From Synechococcales cyanobacterium 340R_concoct_173_sub (GTDB lineage Bacteria > Cyanobacteriota > Cyanobacteriia > Leptolyngbyales > Leptolyngbyaceae): 21,046 nucleotides of DNA. Shown in pieces: positions 1-6,878 of this stretch. Positions within the stretch are counted from its first letter, which is position 1. Each line of letters begins with the position of its first letter. The notes under the pieces are model-generated. The model did not search any database. It saw only the letters and a program-made list of their open reading frames with translations, and was not told where the DNA came from. A program made the translations under genes and the position numbers. The DNA is taken from positions 1-21,046 of the forward strand of contig JANXNM010000323.1 in NCBI GenBank assembly GCA_025354065.1, read 5' to 3'.

Positions 1-2454
1 CGATCGTAATTCTTTTAAATCGCCAATCATCTTTTCTGTCCATAACCAATTATTGATAATTGATTTTTCAGTGAAATCATTAGGTCTAGCTTTGAATGCA
101 CGATCGCGCAATTTAATGGCCTCAGCTTTAAGACTCTGGGCCTTTTTAGAATCTTTCTTAGACGCTTGCATATAATTCAGTGCTAAACCAATAGTTGCCA
201 TCGCCCGATCTTTACTAGTCTTATCCGATTCGGTCAGCGTTAAAACTTGAGTCCAAGCACTTGTGGATAAATCATAGTTTTTTTCCATATAGTAAGACCA
301 GCCCAACGCATTCTGATAGGCCCAATTATTCGGTTCTTTTTGAGCTGCTATTGCCCAATAACGACGGGCATCTTGAGTACTGTGAAGTGTATTTCCTTGA
401 GCCGCAAATTGCCACGATAAACGACCCCGCAAATAGCTAATGCCATGAATATTAAGTTGTTCGGAACTGGCCGCAGTCAACGCCGTTTCTGCCGCAACAA
501 GTGCATTTTGATTTAGTAGTGCTTCGACCGATTCTTGTCCACGGCGGGGATTTTGTTTGTTGAATTCTTCAGTAGCGGTAGCGATTAAAACACTGATATT
601 TGAATTGCGAGTATTTGAATTGCTAGTATTTGAATTGCTAGTATTTGAATCATTAGAAACAGCAACGATCGGATCATTTTCCTCATTAGATTTCTCACCT
701 AATTTAATCGCTCCGAATCCAAGCCCAATCACAGCAATAGAGGCGATCGCGATAGAGGCTGGCTTTTTCCAAAACGGCGAGATATTACTTTGTTGACGAC
801 GCTTAGAATTTCCAAAAACAGCAGCCTGTCCTGGTGATTCAATCTCAAAAACTCGGCTTGGATCACCGTGACGGATTGCATTTAAATTCGCTTGGGCACT
901 GTCTAGAGTTGGGTCGAGTTGAACCGCCATGCGATAGGCAGAAAGGGCTTCAGGAAGATTGCCATATTGCTGAAGTGCTGTGCCAAGACGATCGTAAACA
1001 ACCGCATTTTGACCATCTAGTTTTAATGCCTGACCATACGCATCGATCGCTCCCGTAAGATCGCCGCTATTCTGAAGGGTTTTGCCCAAGACTAATAGAT
1101 CATCTACCGGAGACTGCGGTAATGGAGTCGAAGCTGGAAACATGCTTGCGGGCGCGGGATTCAGTCCTTGCATTAAATCGGCAATAGTCGATCGATCGCT
1201 TACATAATCATCATCCAAAGACAAATCCATCACGCCTTCAAAATCATCCATCGGCAAACTTTCAAAATCCATCACCATGGGAGAACTTATCATATCGATC
1301 GGGTCGATCGCCTCTGTCCCAACATTGTGCAAATAACCATCGAATTCAGGATGCAAATATAAAATCGGTAAGGCCCAATAAAGCTGCTGGGAGCCATAGG
1401 ACGAGATTAATCCTTGGCGCGATCGATTTAGGCTCAGATCGATCGGATAACCTTGTTTAAGATTGCGATAAAACAACCGACTCAAACTCAGCGCCACATC
1501 ATCTGGAATTCGCTCCGCCATCGCCAAAATTGCTGGAACCCCACGTCGCAACAGTGCATCCGCCAAGTTCTCAATAGAGTCCCCGGTTGCCGTTGCCCCA
1601 TGTCCGCCCCGACAAGAATTCAACACCGCCATCCGAATGCCATTATTGACCAGAAGGCCCGCCAAATCTTCGCCGCTCAGCGCTTCTGTCAATCCAGTTC
1701 GACTGTTGACAAGATACAAATCGCCGCCCGCCGTGCCCCAACCGCTATGACCTGCATAGTGAAAAATGTCATAGTTCCCCTGTTCCAAGTCTTGAGTAAG
1801 TTGCTCACGTCCCGGTTGTTCTAGGATTTTCAGCTCGATTTCTGGGCCTTGATGACTAGAGCGATCGCGCTCCAATTCTTCACGAAGATGATTAGCCTCC
1901 TCATGTAACTGAAGCTGATCTTGGTCCGTCGGAGCCGACAACACCATCAAAATCCTTAAGGGACCGCTACTACCACCGCTTACATAGGCCGGAATGCCAC
2001 CCACTTGGTAGCGCGAAAACACCACGTCTGTTCCGGTAGCCAAGGGCCGATCGCCCCCATTCATCACTTCCCAAGGCAACCGAGGAAGCCTATTGTCCAT
2101 CAGCCCCAATCGTAGACGCAGGATATCCTGTTGGTTTTGGGCAATGCCTTGGGCCGCTAGCCAGCTATCTCGAATGGTGCCTTGAAAAAGCGCATGGTAA
2201 AGCTCTTGGCCAAGCAAAACTAAGTTTGAATTACTAGAGGAGTTAGGCGTGGCAGATAACGGAGTTCCGCTACGAAGAAGCCCCAAAAGCGGGTCGTCCA
2301 TTAATGTTGACGCTTGCTCAATCCAGTCCTCCACTTGCCAGGTGACGATTTCTTGGGCCACGGGTACTCCAGCCGACATGCGCTCATGCTCAGTGCGAAT
2401 GAGATATTTGTCTCCTTCCACTGGAGTTACCGAGAGTAGAAATTCTTGCGTCAC
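1..2454 (-). CDS. CHAT-domain protein with membrane anchor and TPR repeats (C-terminus off the left edge)
   Basis: The minus-strand frame stays open from about base 2595 to the left edge; 818 codons are visible and no stop is reached. I place the start at the GTG at 2454, because the protein then begins MTQEFLLSVTPVEG, the usual opening of cyanobacterial CHAT proteins, with AGGGGA just upstream. Residues 1-60 are that N-terminal module. The caspase/separase-like CHAT domain spans roughly 160-350, with the likely dyad His236 (HYAGHSGWG) and Cys281 (LNSCRGG). An acidic linker and TPR-like helices (about 440-520) follow, then one membrane segment (about 563-583), an Asn/Ser pentapeptide repeat (about 600-620) and more TPR-like helices. 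CHAT proteins are known or suspected cysteine proteases. The substrate here is unknown, and the segment may anchor the protein to a membrane. Whether the dyad is active is inference. Confidence 0.88.
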   Translation of the reverse strand, partial: MTQEFLLSVTPVEGDKYLIRTEHERMSAGVPVAQEIVTWQVEDWIEQASTLMDDPLLGLLRSGTPLSATPNSSSNSNLVLLGQELYHALFQGTIRDSWLAAQGIAQNQQDILRLRLGLMDNRLPRLPWEVMNGGDRPLATGTDVVFSRYQVGGIPAYVSGGSSGPLRILMVLSAPTDQDQLQLHEEANHLREELERDRSSHQGPEIELKILEQPGREQLTQDLEQGNYDIFHYAGHSGWGTAGGDLYLVNSRTGLTEALSGEDLAGLLVNNGIRMAVLNSCRGGHGATATGDSIENLADALLRRGVPAILAMAERIPDDVALSLSRLFYRNLKQGYPIDLSLNRSRQGLISSYGSQQLYWALPILYLHPEFDGYLHNVGTEAIDPIDMISSPMVMDFESLPMDDFEGVMDLSLDDDYVSDRSTIADLMQGLNPAPASMFPASTPLPQSPVDDLLVLGKTLQNSGDLTGAIDAYGQALKLDGQNAVVYDRLGTALQQYGNLPEALSAYRMAVQLDPTLDSAQANLNAIRHGDPSRVFEIESPGQAAVFGNSKRRQQSNISPFWKKPASIAIASIAVIGLGFGAIKLGEKSNEENDPIVAVSNDSNTSNSNTSNSNTRNSNISVLIATATEEFNKQNPRRGQESVEALLNQNALVAAETALTAASSEQLNIHGISYLRGRLSWQFAAQGNTLHSTQDARRYWAIAAQKEPNNWAYQNALGWSYYMEKNYDLSTSAWTQVLTLTESDKTSKDRAMATIGLALNYMQASKKDSKKAQSLKAEAIKLRDRAFKARPNDFTEKSIINNWLWTEKMIGDLKELRS
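596..655. repeat. 15-bp tandem repeat, four copies, inside the CHAT gene
   Basis: The unit gtatttgaattgcta occurs twice exactly (611-625, 626-640), flanked by slightly diverged copies at 596-610 and 641-655. On the minus strand it encodes an Asn/Ser/Thr pentapeptide repeat just after the membrane segment, probably a flexible linker. Confidence 0.9.
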
Positions 2455-2580
2455 AGATTCCCCTGGGGTGGCCGACTCAGTGCCTTTAGATAACGTGTCC
2501 TCTCCCTTATAGCCGCAAATGTGACAACTGGCCGCCAGAAATTCAATTCCGATCGGCTTTAGTTTTGTTGGACCGATCGA

Positions 2581-2610
2581 TTGTTGGCGGGTCTATCCTG
2601 AAGGTATAAA
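2581..2610 (+). promoter_or_regulatory. Candidate sigma70-type promoter of ndhS
   Basis: TTGTTG (2581-2586) and TATAAA (2605-2610) are separated by 18 bp and lie about 120 bp before the ndhS ATG. The match is to the general consensus only. The 273-bp spacer 2455-2727 must also hold the promoter of the divergent CHAT gene, which I could not place. Confidence 0.45.
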
Positions 2611-2676
2611 ATGCGATCACGATCGGTCGTAAATGCTCGTAAGGGTAGAACTCACGCTAAACTAAAGTTAGGATAA

Positions 2677-2690
2677 AGTTTTGCAAAACT
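2677..2690. promoter_or_regulatory. 14-bp perfect palindrome upstream of ndhS
   Basis: AGTTTTGCAAAACT is a perfect palindrome 37 bp before the ndhS start. It could be an operator or a small hairpin in the ndhS leader. It matches no cyanobacterial operator I know (not GTA-N8-TAC of NtcA, not the LexA box). Confidence 0.25.
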
Positions 2691-2727
2691 AGTCTTTATT
2701 CAATGTGTTAATTCATTCAGAAATACT

Positions 2728-2925
2728 ATGATTTTCCCCGGCTCCATTGTTCGTGTGACGAACGTGAATGATACGTATTATGGCTTTCAAGGATTGGTGC
2801 AGCGCGTGACGGATGGACGGGTTGCGGTGCTTTTTGAAGAAGGACCGTGGGATAAGCTCGTGACGTTTCGGATGTCTGAACTTGAAGGCGTGGAAGTCGT
2901 CTCGGCGGCTAAGAAGGCTAAATAA
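2728..2925 (+). CDS. ndhS: NAD(P)H-quinone oxidoreductase subunit S (NdhS)
   Basis: This 65-residue protein matches the cyanobacterial DUF3252/NdhS family over its length: an N-terminal [10 protein letters not shown], then [32 protein letters not shown] and a lysine-rich tail. NdhS is an SH3-like peripheral subunit of the photosynthetic NDH-1 complex on the cytoplasmic face of the thylakoid. It helps ferredoxin dock, supporting cyclic electron flow and respiration. The length is usual for the family. The ATG is preceded by a weak Shine-Dalgarno at best. The stop codon overlaps the ATG of the next gene by one base (TAATG), so the two genes form a translationally coupled pair. Confidence 0.9.
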   Translation: MIFPGSIVRVTNVNDTYYGFQGLVQRVTDGRVAVLFEEGPWDKLVTFRMSELEGVEVVSAAKKAK

Positions 2926-3575
2926 TGCGTTTGCCGTTGCCAGGGTTTGAAACTGCTGTCCGAACATCGCCTCACTTTGCCGAAGTCGTGGAAACGTCTA
3001 CCACGGAGTTTTTGGCCCAATGCATTGATCCGGAGGACTTGGGATTTCCAGTGATGCCGCCTTTTGGGTCGTGGGTTCGATCGCAGGACGAAGAGTCTGG
3101 CAATACCATTTATGCCGTTGTCTATCATGCGACGACGGCTCCTATTGATGGTGTCCATCGGGCGCGGGCATTGGGGATGTCCTTGGAAGAATTGCGCGAA
3201 CAGCAACCTCAAATTTTTGCAATGTTGAAGACGGAGTTCCGATCGGCGATCGTCGGCTATGAACTCCCAGACAAGAAATCATACAACCGCTTTTTTCAAC
3301 ATCTGCCACCTCGTCCGCCACAGATTCACCAAGGGGTTCACGCCTGTTCAACGGAAGAAGTTTTAGAATTTACTGAATCAATGGATTTTTTGCGAACCTT
3401 ACTACAGGTGTCCGGCGCGCCCGTTGAAGCGTTGGTAGCAGCGACATTGCGAGAAGTATACCGTTTGCGTAAGGCCGATCGGAACTGGTTAGTGGCAGCG
3501 GGACGGATGTTGAATGTGTTGTTGAAAGATGATTACGATCGGTTATGTATGATTTTGGGACAGGTCCATTTGTAA
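2925..3575 (+). CDS. HAS-barrel domain protein, conserved in cyanobacteria
   Basis: The protein has 216 residues. Residues about 15-75 (AEVVETSTTEFLAQCIDPED ... FGSWVRS ... TIYAVVYHATT) look like the HAS barrel, the small beta-barrel at the N-terminus of HerA-type ATPases and ATP synthase subunits. The HerA ATPase domain is absent: I see no Walker A or B motif. The helical C-terminal half (LRTLLQVSGAPVEALVAA, then VYRLRKADRNWLV and LLKDDYDRL) is typical of an uncharacterised cyanobacterial family of about this length. It has no signal peptide or membrane segment, so it should be cytoplasmic. Its start codon shares a base with the ndhS stop, which suggests the two are made together, but that does not establish a role in NDH-1. 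Function is unknown. Confidence 0.85.
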   Translation: MRLPLPGFETAVRTSPHFAEVVETSTTEFLAQCIDPEDLGFPVMPPFGSWVRSQDEESGNTIYAVVYHATTAPIDGVHRARALGMSLEELREQQPQIFAMLKTEFRSAIVGYELPDKKSYNRFFQHLPPRPPQIHQGVHACSTEEVLEFTESMDFLRTLLQVSGAPVEALVAATLREVYRLRKADRNWLVAAGRMLNVLLKDDYDRLCMILGQVHL

Positions 3576-3656
3576 AATGTGATAGTCTCCGATTGAACAC
3601 TATCTGTCATGAGTCTGCACTATCTTCTAGCCAATATTTATAGGGCAATTTCAGCC

Positions 3657-3701
3657 AAAAAAATAGCTGGAACTAGCCCTAGATTGAACTAACCCCAGCT
3701 A
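3657..3701 (-). terminator. Rho-independent terminator downstream of the DUF4114 relic
   Basis: On the minus strand TAGCTGG (3701-3695) pairs with CCAGCTA (3670-3664) and is followed at once by seven T's (3663-3657). It sits about 20 bp past the stop codon of the DUF4114 relic, where the terminator of the original gene would be. Confidence 0.7.
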
Positions 3702-3719
3702 CCTTTGACGAATTAAATT

Positions 3720-3842
3720 TTACTTAATCGCCGTCAGACTCACTTTGACAATTATGTCATTGAAATCACGATCGCCTCCATTAGGCAGATCTTCAAACCC
3801 GAAGACATTGTTACCCAACATTGGGTATAAAAACCATTGAAA
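3720..3842 (-). pseudogene. C-terminal relic of a DUF4114-domain exoprotein gene
   Basis: The minus strand reads NVFGFEDLPNGGDRDFND, then IIVKVSLTAIK and a TAA stop at 3722-3720. The FGFEDL...GGDRDFND signature is the hallmark of the DUF4114 domain, which is found at the ends of large secreted or surface proteins in cyanobacteria. The frame is open for only 40 codons: an in-frame TAA lies at 3845-3843, and no DUF4114-like sequence is visible in any minus frame further upstream. The 33-codon piece starting at the ATG at 3821 would be too short to fold as the domain. I read this as the tail of a gene whose 5' part was deleted or has decayed. A functional mini-protein cannot be excluded but is unlikely. 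Confidence 0.78.
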
Positions 3843-4155
3843 TTAATAGGCATAATTGAAATTACCTTAAATTACCTTACTGAATATCAAAATTGATGGG
3901 ATTTAGTGAGCCGTAGCTTTATCACAATTTAATGAGGAGCCTAGGAAAGACTCTGAAAAACTGTCCAAATAATCAAGGAAGACATATGTACACAAATTTA
4001 CTTATGATAATCATACAAACATACAAACGGATGAACTTAGTCATGCAACCAACCCCTCGTTTGTATTTTGAACTGCTGAAGTTCACGATTTTCTTAATCT
4101 GTCACCCATCCCTAAGGTGACGATCAAGAGAAACCCAAATCCTAATTCTGATTCC

Positions 4156-5397
4156 CTAAGGCTTAAGTGCAAAGATTTTCAGAATCACCTCTTCAACCAC
4201 TATGTCCGGTGTCGAAGCGCCAGATGTAATCCCAACGACTAGTTCTCCATCAGACAACCAGTTCTCAAGCTGTTCTAAATCACTCGTCAATGGTTTATGT
4301 ACAATGCAATTACCGGGACCAATCCGATCGCTGCTGTCAATGTGAAATGATGGAATAGTTCGATCGACTGAAATTTCCTGTAAATGGGTTGTATTAGACG
4401 AGTTATAACCGCCAATCACTACCATCAAATCCAGCTTTTTCTCTACCAATTCAAACATCGCATCCTGACGCTCTTGAGTGGCATCGCAAATGGTATTGAA
4501 GGCTAGGAACCGATCGTTCAATTCAGCAGGACCATATTTTTTCATCATGGTGCGCTCGAAGATTTTACCAATTTCTTCGGTTTCGCCTTTCAGCATCGTC
4601 GTTTGATTAGCAACGCCCACACGCTCAAGATCCCGATCGGGGTCAAACCCCTGCGACATAGCGTTTTTAAATGTATCTAAAAATTCTAATTTATCGCCGC
4701 CATTGAGAATATAGCTTGCAACATATTCGGCTTGCGATCGATTCAAAACAATTAAATACACACCTGCAAATGAGCTTGTCGCAATCGTTTCTTCATGATT
4801 ATACTTACCATGAATAATAGAAGTGTGAGTCGTTTTCTTGTGCTTCTCAACTGTATTCCAAACTTTGGAAACCCAGGGACAAGTAGTATCTACAATGGTG
4901 CAACCCCGATCATTAAGCAATTGCATTTCTTGAACACTCGCCCCAAATGCAGGCAAAATCACCACATCACCATGGGCAACAGGCTCAAAGTTTTTCTCAC
5001 CATTCTCAAGTTCAATAAACTGAACATTCATATCCTTTAGTCGTTGATTGACCGATGGATTATGAATGATTTCATTAGTGATCCAAATCCGATCGCCGGG
5101 GAAATACGTTCTTGCCTCATACGCCATAGCCACCGCACGCTCCACACCCCAACAAAATCCAAAAGACTGGGCCAAGTGAATCGTGACATTACCGCGTTTG
5201 AGAATGTAATTCTTATCGCGAATTTCAGCAATCAGATCACTTTGATATTCCTCATTCATGACATCCATCGCTTCATTAGTATGTCCGAAGCCTCGACGAT
5301 GGTAATTGTCAGAATTGTTTAAACTTCGTTTGAATGCTTTAGTATCCGTGGCACCGATCGCAGTCTGCATTGTCGTATCCATTATTGTCGTATCCAT
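4156..5397 (-). CDS. ispH: 4-hydroxy-3-methylbut-2-enyl diphosphate reductase (IspH/LytB)
   Basis: This 413-residue enzyme catalyses the last step of the MEP pathway, reducing HMBPP to IPP and DMAPP, the precursors of carotenoids, phytol and quinones. It is the longer cyanobacterial/plant type, about 400 residues. The three cysteines that hold the iron-sulfur cluster are visible in [23 protein letters not shown] and [11 protein letters not shown]. The conserved histidine region HGKYNHEET and the substrate-loop motif [11 protein letters not shown] are also present. The ATG at 5397 follows AAGGAG with 9-nt spacing. The family usually starts at MDTKAFKRS; here that Met codon is a Thr codon ([10 protein letters not shown]), and the start lies 16 codons upstream in a duplicated MDTTI segment. 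The upstream hydrolase ends 44 bp before this gene, so the two probably share a transcript. Confidence 0.96.
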   Translation of the reverse strand: MDTTIMDTTMQTAIGATDTKAFKRSLNNSDNYHRRGFGHTNEAMDVMNEEYQSDLIAEIRDKNYILKRGNVTIHLAQSFGFCWGVERAVAMAYEARTYFPGDRIWITNEIIHNPSVNQRLKDMNVQFIELENGEKNFEPVAHGDVVILPAFGASVQEMQLLNDRGCTIVDTTCPWVSKVWNTVEKHKKTTHTSIIHGKYNHEETIATSSFAGVYLIVLNRSQAEYVASYILNGGDKLEFLDTFKNAMSQGFDPDRDLERVGVANQTTMLKGETEEIGKIFERTMMKKYGPAELNDRFLAFNTICDATQERQDAMFELVEKKLDLMVVIGGYNSSNTTHLQEISVDRTIPSFHIDSSDRIGPGNCIVHKPLTSDLEQLENWLSDGELVVGITSGASTPDIVVEEVILKIFALKP

Positions 5398-5398
5398 T
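5369..5398. repeat. 15-bp perfect tandem duplication at the ispH start
   Basis: attgtcgtatccatt occurs twice back to back (5369-5383, 5384-5398). It duplicates the first codons of ispH, giving [10 protein letters not shown] and two or three possible start codons. Confidence 0.95.
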
Positions 5399-5441
5399 TT
5401 ACATAACTCCTTAATTTAGGCCCGTTACTTTGATTATTCCA

Positions 5442-6329
5442 CTAAGCCAACCATTCGCAAATCAGGCGATTGACTTCTGCTGGAGCATCATCATGGGGGC
5501 AATGTCCGGCATTAATATACGCTTGTTTCACACTGGGGTAATGGGTTTTAAAGCGATCGCCTCGCACTACCGGGTCGCCGATCCACGGATCTTTCTCACC
5601 CCAAATAATATAAAGCGGTTGGGTCATAGTTGCGAGCAATGCATCCATCGGCTTCCCCTTGGGCGATCGGAAGACCAACGAAAACACCTTGGACGCGCCT
5701 TCATCACAAGCGGGACGGTAAATATCATCAATCAGTTCGTCCGTCACCTCGTCTTTATTTACATAGACTTGCAGCAAGGTTTTGCGGATATATTTTTTAT
5801 TCTGAACAAATTTAAAGATTGCCCAGCCAAACCAATCCTGGTCAAGCAGTCCCTTCATCACCGAACCCATCGCTTGCTGTGTGGGCGTTTTCTTCTGGTC
5901 TTGTTGAGCATAATCTTTGCTAAATCCACCTGCTGGATTTAGCAAAATTGCCCCTGCTGCTTGGTCTGGAAACCGAGATGCTGTAGCCAATGCGGCATAA
6001 CCTCCGATCGAATTTCCCACAATTATCGCCGGACGACCAATAATTTCTTTTACAAAGTCACTCAACTGCTCACACCACAGGTCAGAACTATAGGCCGTGT
6101 CAGCCTTCTGCGATCGACCAAAACCCAACAAATCGATCGCATACACCTCAAAATCGTTCTTCAACACCGCAATATTCTTTTTCCAGTGATCCGTCGAAGC
6201 CCCAAAGCCATGAACCAATAATAGCGGCGGGCGATCGGTGCGAGTTCCGGCTTGCACGTAATGAATTTTAAATTCTCGCCACGTCCAATATTGACTAGGA
6301 GCGACTTCGAGAGAGAGTGCGATCGTCAT
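5442..6329 (-). CDS. Alpha/beta hydrolase, chlorophyll-dephytylase/pheophytinase-like
   Basis: The protein has 295 residues and the complete alpha/beta-hydrolase layout: oxyanion-side HGFGAS (40-45), nucleophile elbow GNSIGG with Ser107, acid Asp247 (WGEKDPW) and His276 (NAGHCPHDD). The opening WTWREFKIHYVQAG and the stretch DHWKKNIAVL...VYAIDLLGFGRS resemble the plant/cyanobacterial CLD1 and pheophytinase group, which cleaves phytol from chlorophyll or its derivatives. That substrate is inferred from family resemblance; many relatives are uncharacterised. There is no signal peptide. It is followed 44 bp later by ispH on the same strand. The ATG at 6329 has no clear Shine-Dalgarno. Annotation as a generic alpha/beta-fold hydrolase is certain; the dephytylase activity is moderate. 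Confidence 0.9.
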   Translation of the reverse strand: MTIALSLEVAPSQYWTWREFKIHYVQAGTRTDRPPLLLVHGFGASTDHWKKNIAVLKNDFEVYAIDLLGFGRSQKADTAYSSDLWCEQLSDFVKEIIGRPAIIVGNSIGGYAALATASRFPDQAAGAILLNPAGGFSKDYAQQDQKKTPTQQAMGSVMKGLLDQDWFGWAIFKFVQNKKYIRKTLLQVYVNKDEVTDELIDDIYRPACDEGASKVFSLVFRSPKGKPMDALLATMTQPLYIIWGEKDPWIGDPVVRGDRFKTHYPSVKQAYINAGHCPHDDAPAEVNRLICEWLA

Positions 6330-6400
6330 GGGGCTAATGTTAGAAAAGGGTTGAGTATTAACTATTGTAAAGGATTTAAACTCATTCAGGAGGAGAAACT

Positions 6401-6535
6401 ATGGATTGTATCCGTAGGATCCATGTGGTTTTCACCCATAAACGGTCAATAACCGCTAAGTTCATTTGTATTGATGCGAATTTAGTTAAAATATGGAACA
6501 TCAATGAACGAGATCTGATCTGGATTCAGACTTAA
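6401..6535 (+). CDS. Possible 44-residue small ORF upstream of rpmF
   Basis: ATG at 6401 is preceded by AGGAGG (6389-6394) with 7-nt spacing, a better Shine-Dalgarno than most genes here have. The frame runs to TAA at 6533-6535. The predicted peptide begins [14 protein letters not shown] and is basic in its first half, without a signal peptide or known motif. I do not recognise it. It ends 52 bp before rpmF on the same strand, so it could be a leader ORF or an independent small protein. A 6-bp inverted repeat, atggat/atccat (6401-6406, 6419-6424), overlaps its start. Open frames of this size occur by chance; only the Shine-Dalgarno makes it worth listing. Confidence 0.3.
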   Translation: MDCIRRIHVVFTHKRSITAKFICIDANLVKIWNINERDLIWIQT

Positions 6536-6587
6536 GTGTAAAACACTGCTACTATTACAAGGTTGTCTAATTTCAAGCACAAACATT

Positions 6588-6767
6588 ATGGCGTGTCCTA
6601 AGAAGAAAACTTCTAACGCAAAACGCGACCAACGTCGTGCAACTTGGGTCCGTAAAGCAGACGTACAAGCTGCTCGCGCACTATCTCTTGGCAAATCGGT
6701 CTTAACAGGACGCGCTAAGGGATTTGTGTATCCTCCAACGGCTGCAACTGAAGAAGACGAAGCCTAG
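6588..6767 (+). CDS. rpmF: 50S ribosomal protein L32
   Basis: The 59-residue protein begins [20 protein letters not shown] and continues [19 protein letters not shown] with an acidic tail. This is the bacterial/chloroplast L32 family at its usual length. L32 is a small basic protein of the large ribosomal subunit near the peptidyl-transferase region. The ATG at 6588 is not preceded by a strong Shine-Dalgarno. The gene stands alone on the plus strand, with the hydrolase/ispH unit diverging on its left and the VOC-DUF952 gene converging from its right. A hairpin terminator follows at 6787. Confidence 0.97.
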   Translation: MACPKKKTSNAKRDQRRATWVRKADVQAARALSLGKSVLTGRAKGFVYPPTAATEEDEA

Positions 6768-6786
6768 ATTTAGCTTCTGAACTACC

Positions 6787-6824
6787 AGGTCAACATTTGG
6801 TGCGATCGCCTCTTCTGTTGACCT
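6787..6824 (+). terminator. Terminator-like hairpin after rpmF
   Basis: aggtcaaca (6787-6795) pairs perfectly with tgttgacct (6816-6824) across a 20-nt loop that contains GCGATCGC. It lies 19 bp past the rpmF stop. The following ttggtattt is only moderately T-rich. Confidence 0.5.
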
Positions 6825-6840
6825 TTGGTATTTCACTAGT

Positions 6841-6860
6841 TAGTAACTAATTAGTTACTA
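6841..6860. terminator. 20-bp perfect palindrome between convergent genes
   Basis: TAGTAACTAA (6841-6850) is followed directly by its reverse complement (6851-6860), and gcaattttta comes next on the plus strand. It lies 18 bp past the stop of the minus-strand VOC-DUF952 gene and after rpmF, so a bidirectional terminator is the simplest reading. The pure AT core and absence of a loop are unusual for one. Confidence 0.4.
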
Positions 6861-6878
6861 GCAATTTTTATCAAAGCT

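Larger units (their letters stand above)
3576..4155. other. 580-bp spacer, largely non-coding
   Basis: The gap separates the HAS-barrel gene from ispH. Its recognisable content is a DUF4114 gene relic (3720-3842, minus), the relic's terminator (3657-3701), a 10-bp direct repeat (3859-3878, aaattacctt twice) and a 6-bp inverted repeat (gtcacc 4101-4106, ggtgac 4116-4121) just beyond the end of ispH. The rest is AT-rich. Short open frames, such as one at 3932-4120, have no protein-like features. Confidence 0.7.

Noticed and set aside
596..655. Repeat cluster considered as a CRISPR-like array
   Set aside because: The 15-bp units are directly adjacent with no spacers and encode an in-frame pentapeptide.
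1453..1824. 123-codon open frame on the plus strand
   Set aside because: It is antisense to the CHAT domain, which has recognisable catalytic motifs in the minus frame.
2787..3212. 141-codon minus-strand frame across ndhS and the HAS-barrel gene
   Set aside because: It overlaps two recognised plus-strand genes and its translation is basic and featureless.
3812..3827. Inverted repeat tacccaa-ca-ttgggta as a regulatory site
   Set aside because: It falls within the remaining reading frame of the DUF4114 relic, so the symmetry is probably incidental.
3932..4120. 62-codon plus-strand frame in the spacer before ispH
   Set aside because: No Shine-Dalgarno, no motif and no resemblance to a known small protein; AT-rich spacer sequence gives such frames by chance.
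5430..5942. 170-codon open frame on the plus strand
   Set aside because: It lies antisense to the alpha/beta hydrolase, whose motifs are complete; the plus-strand product shows no coherent domain.
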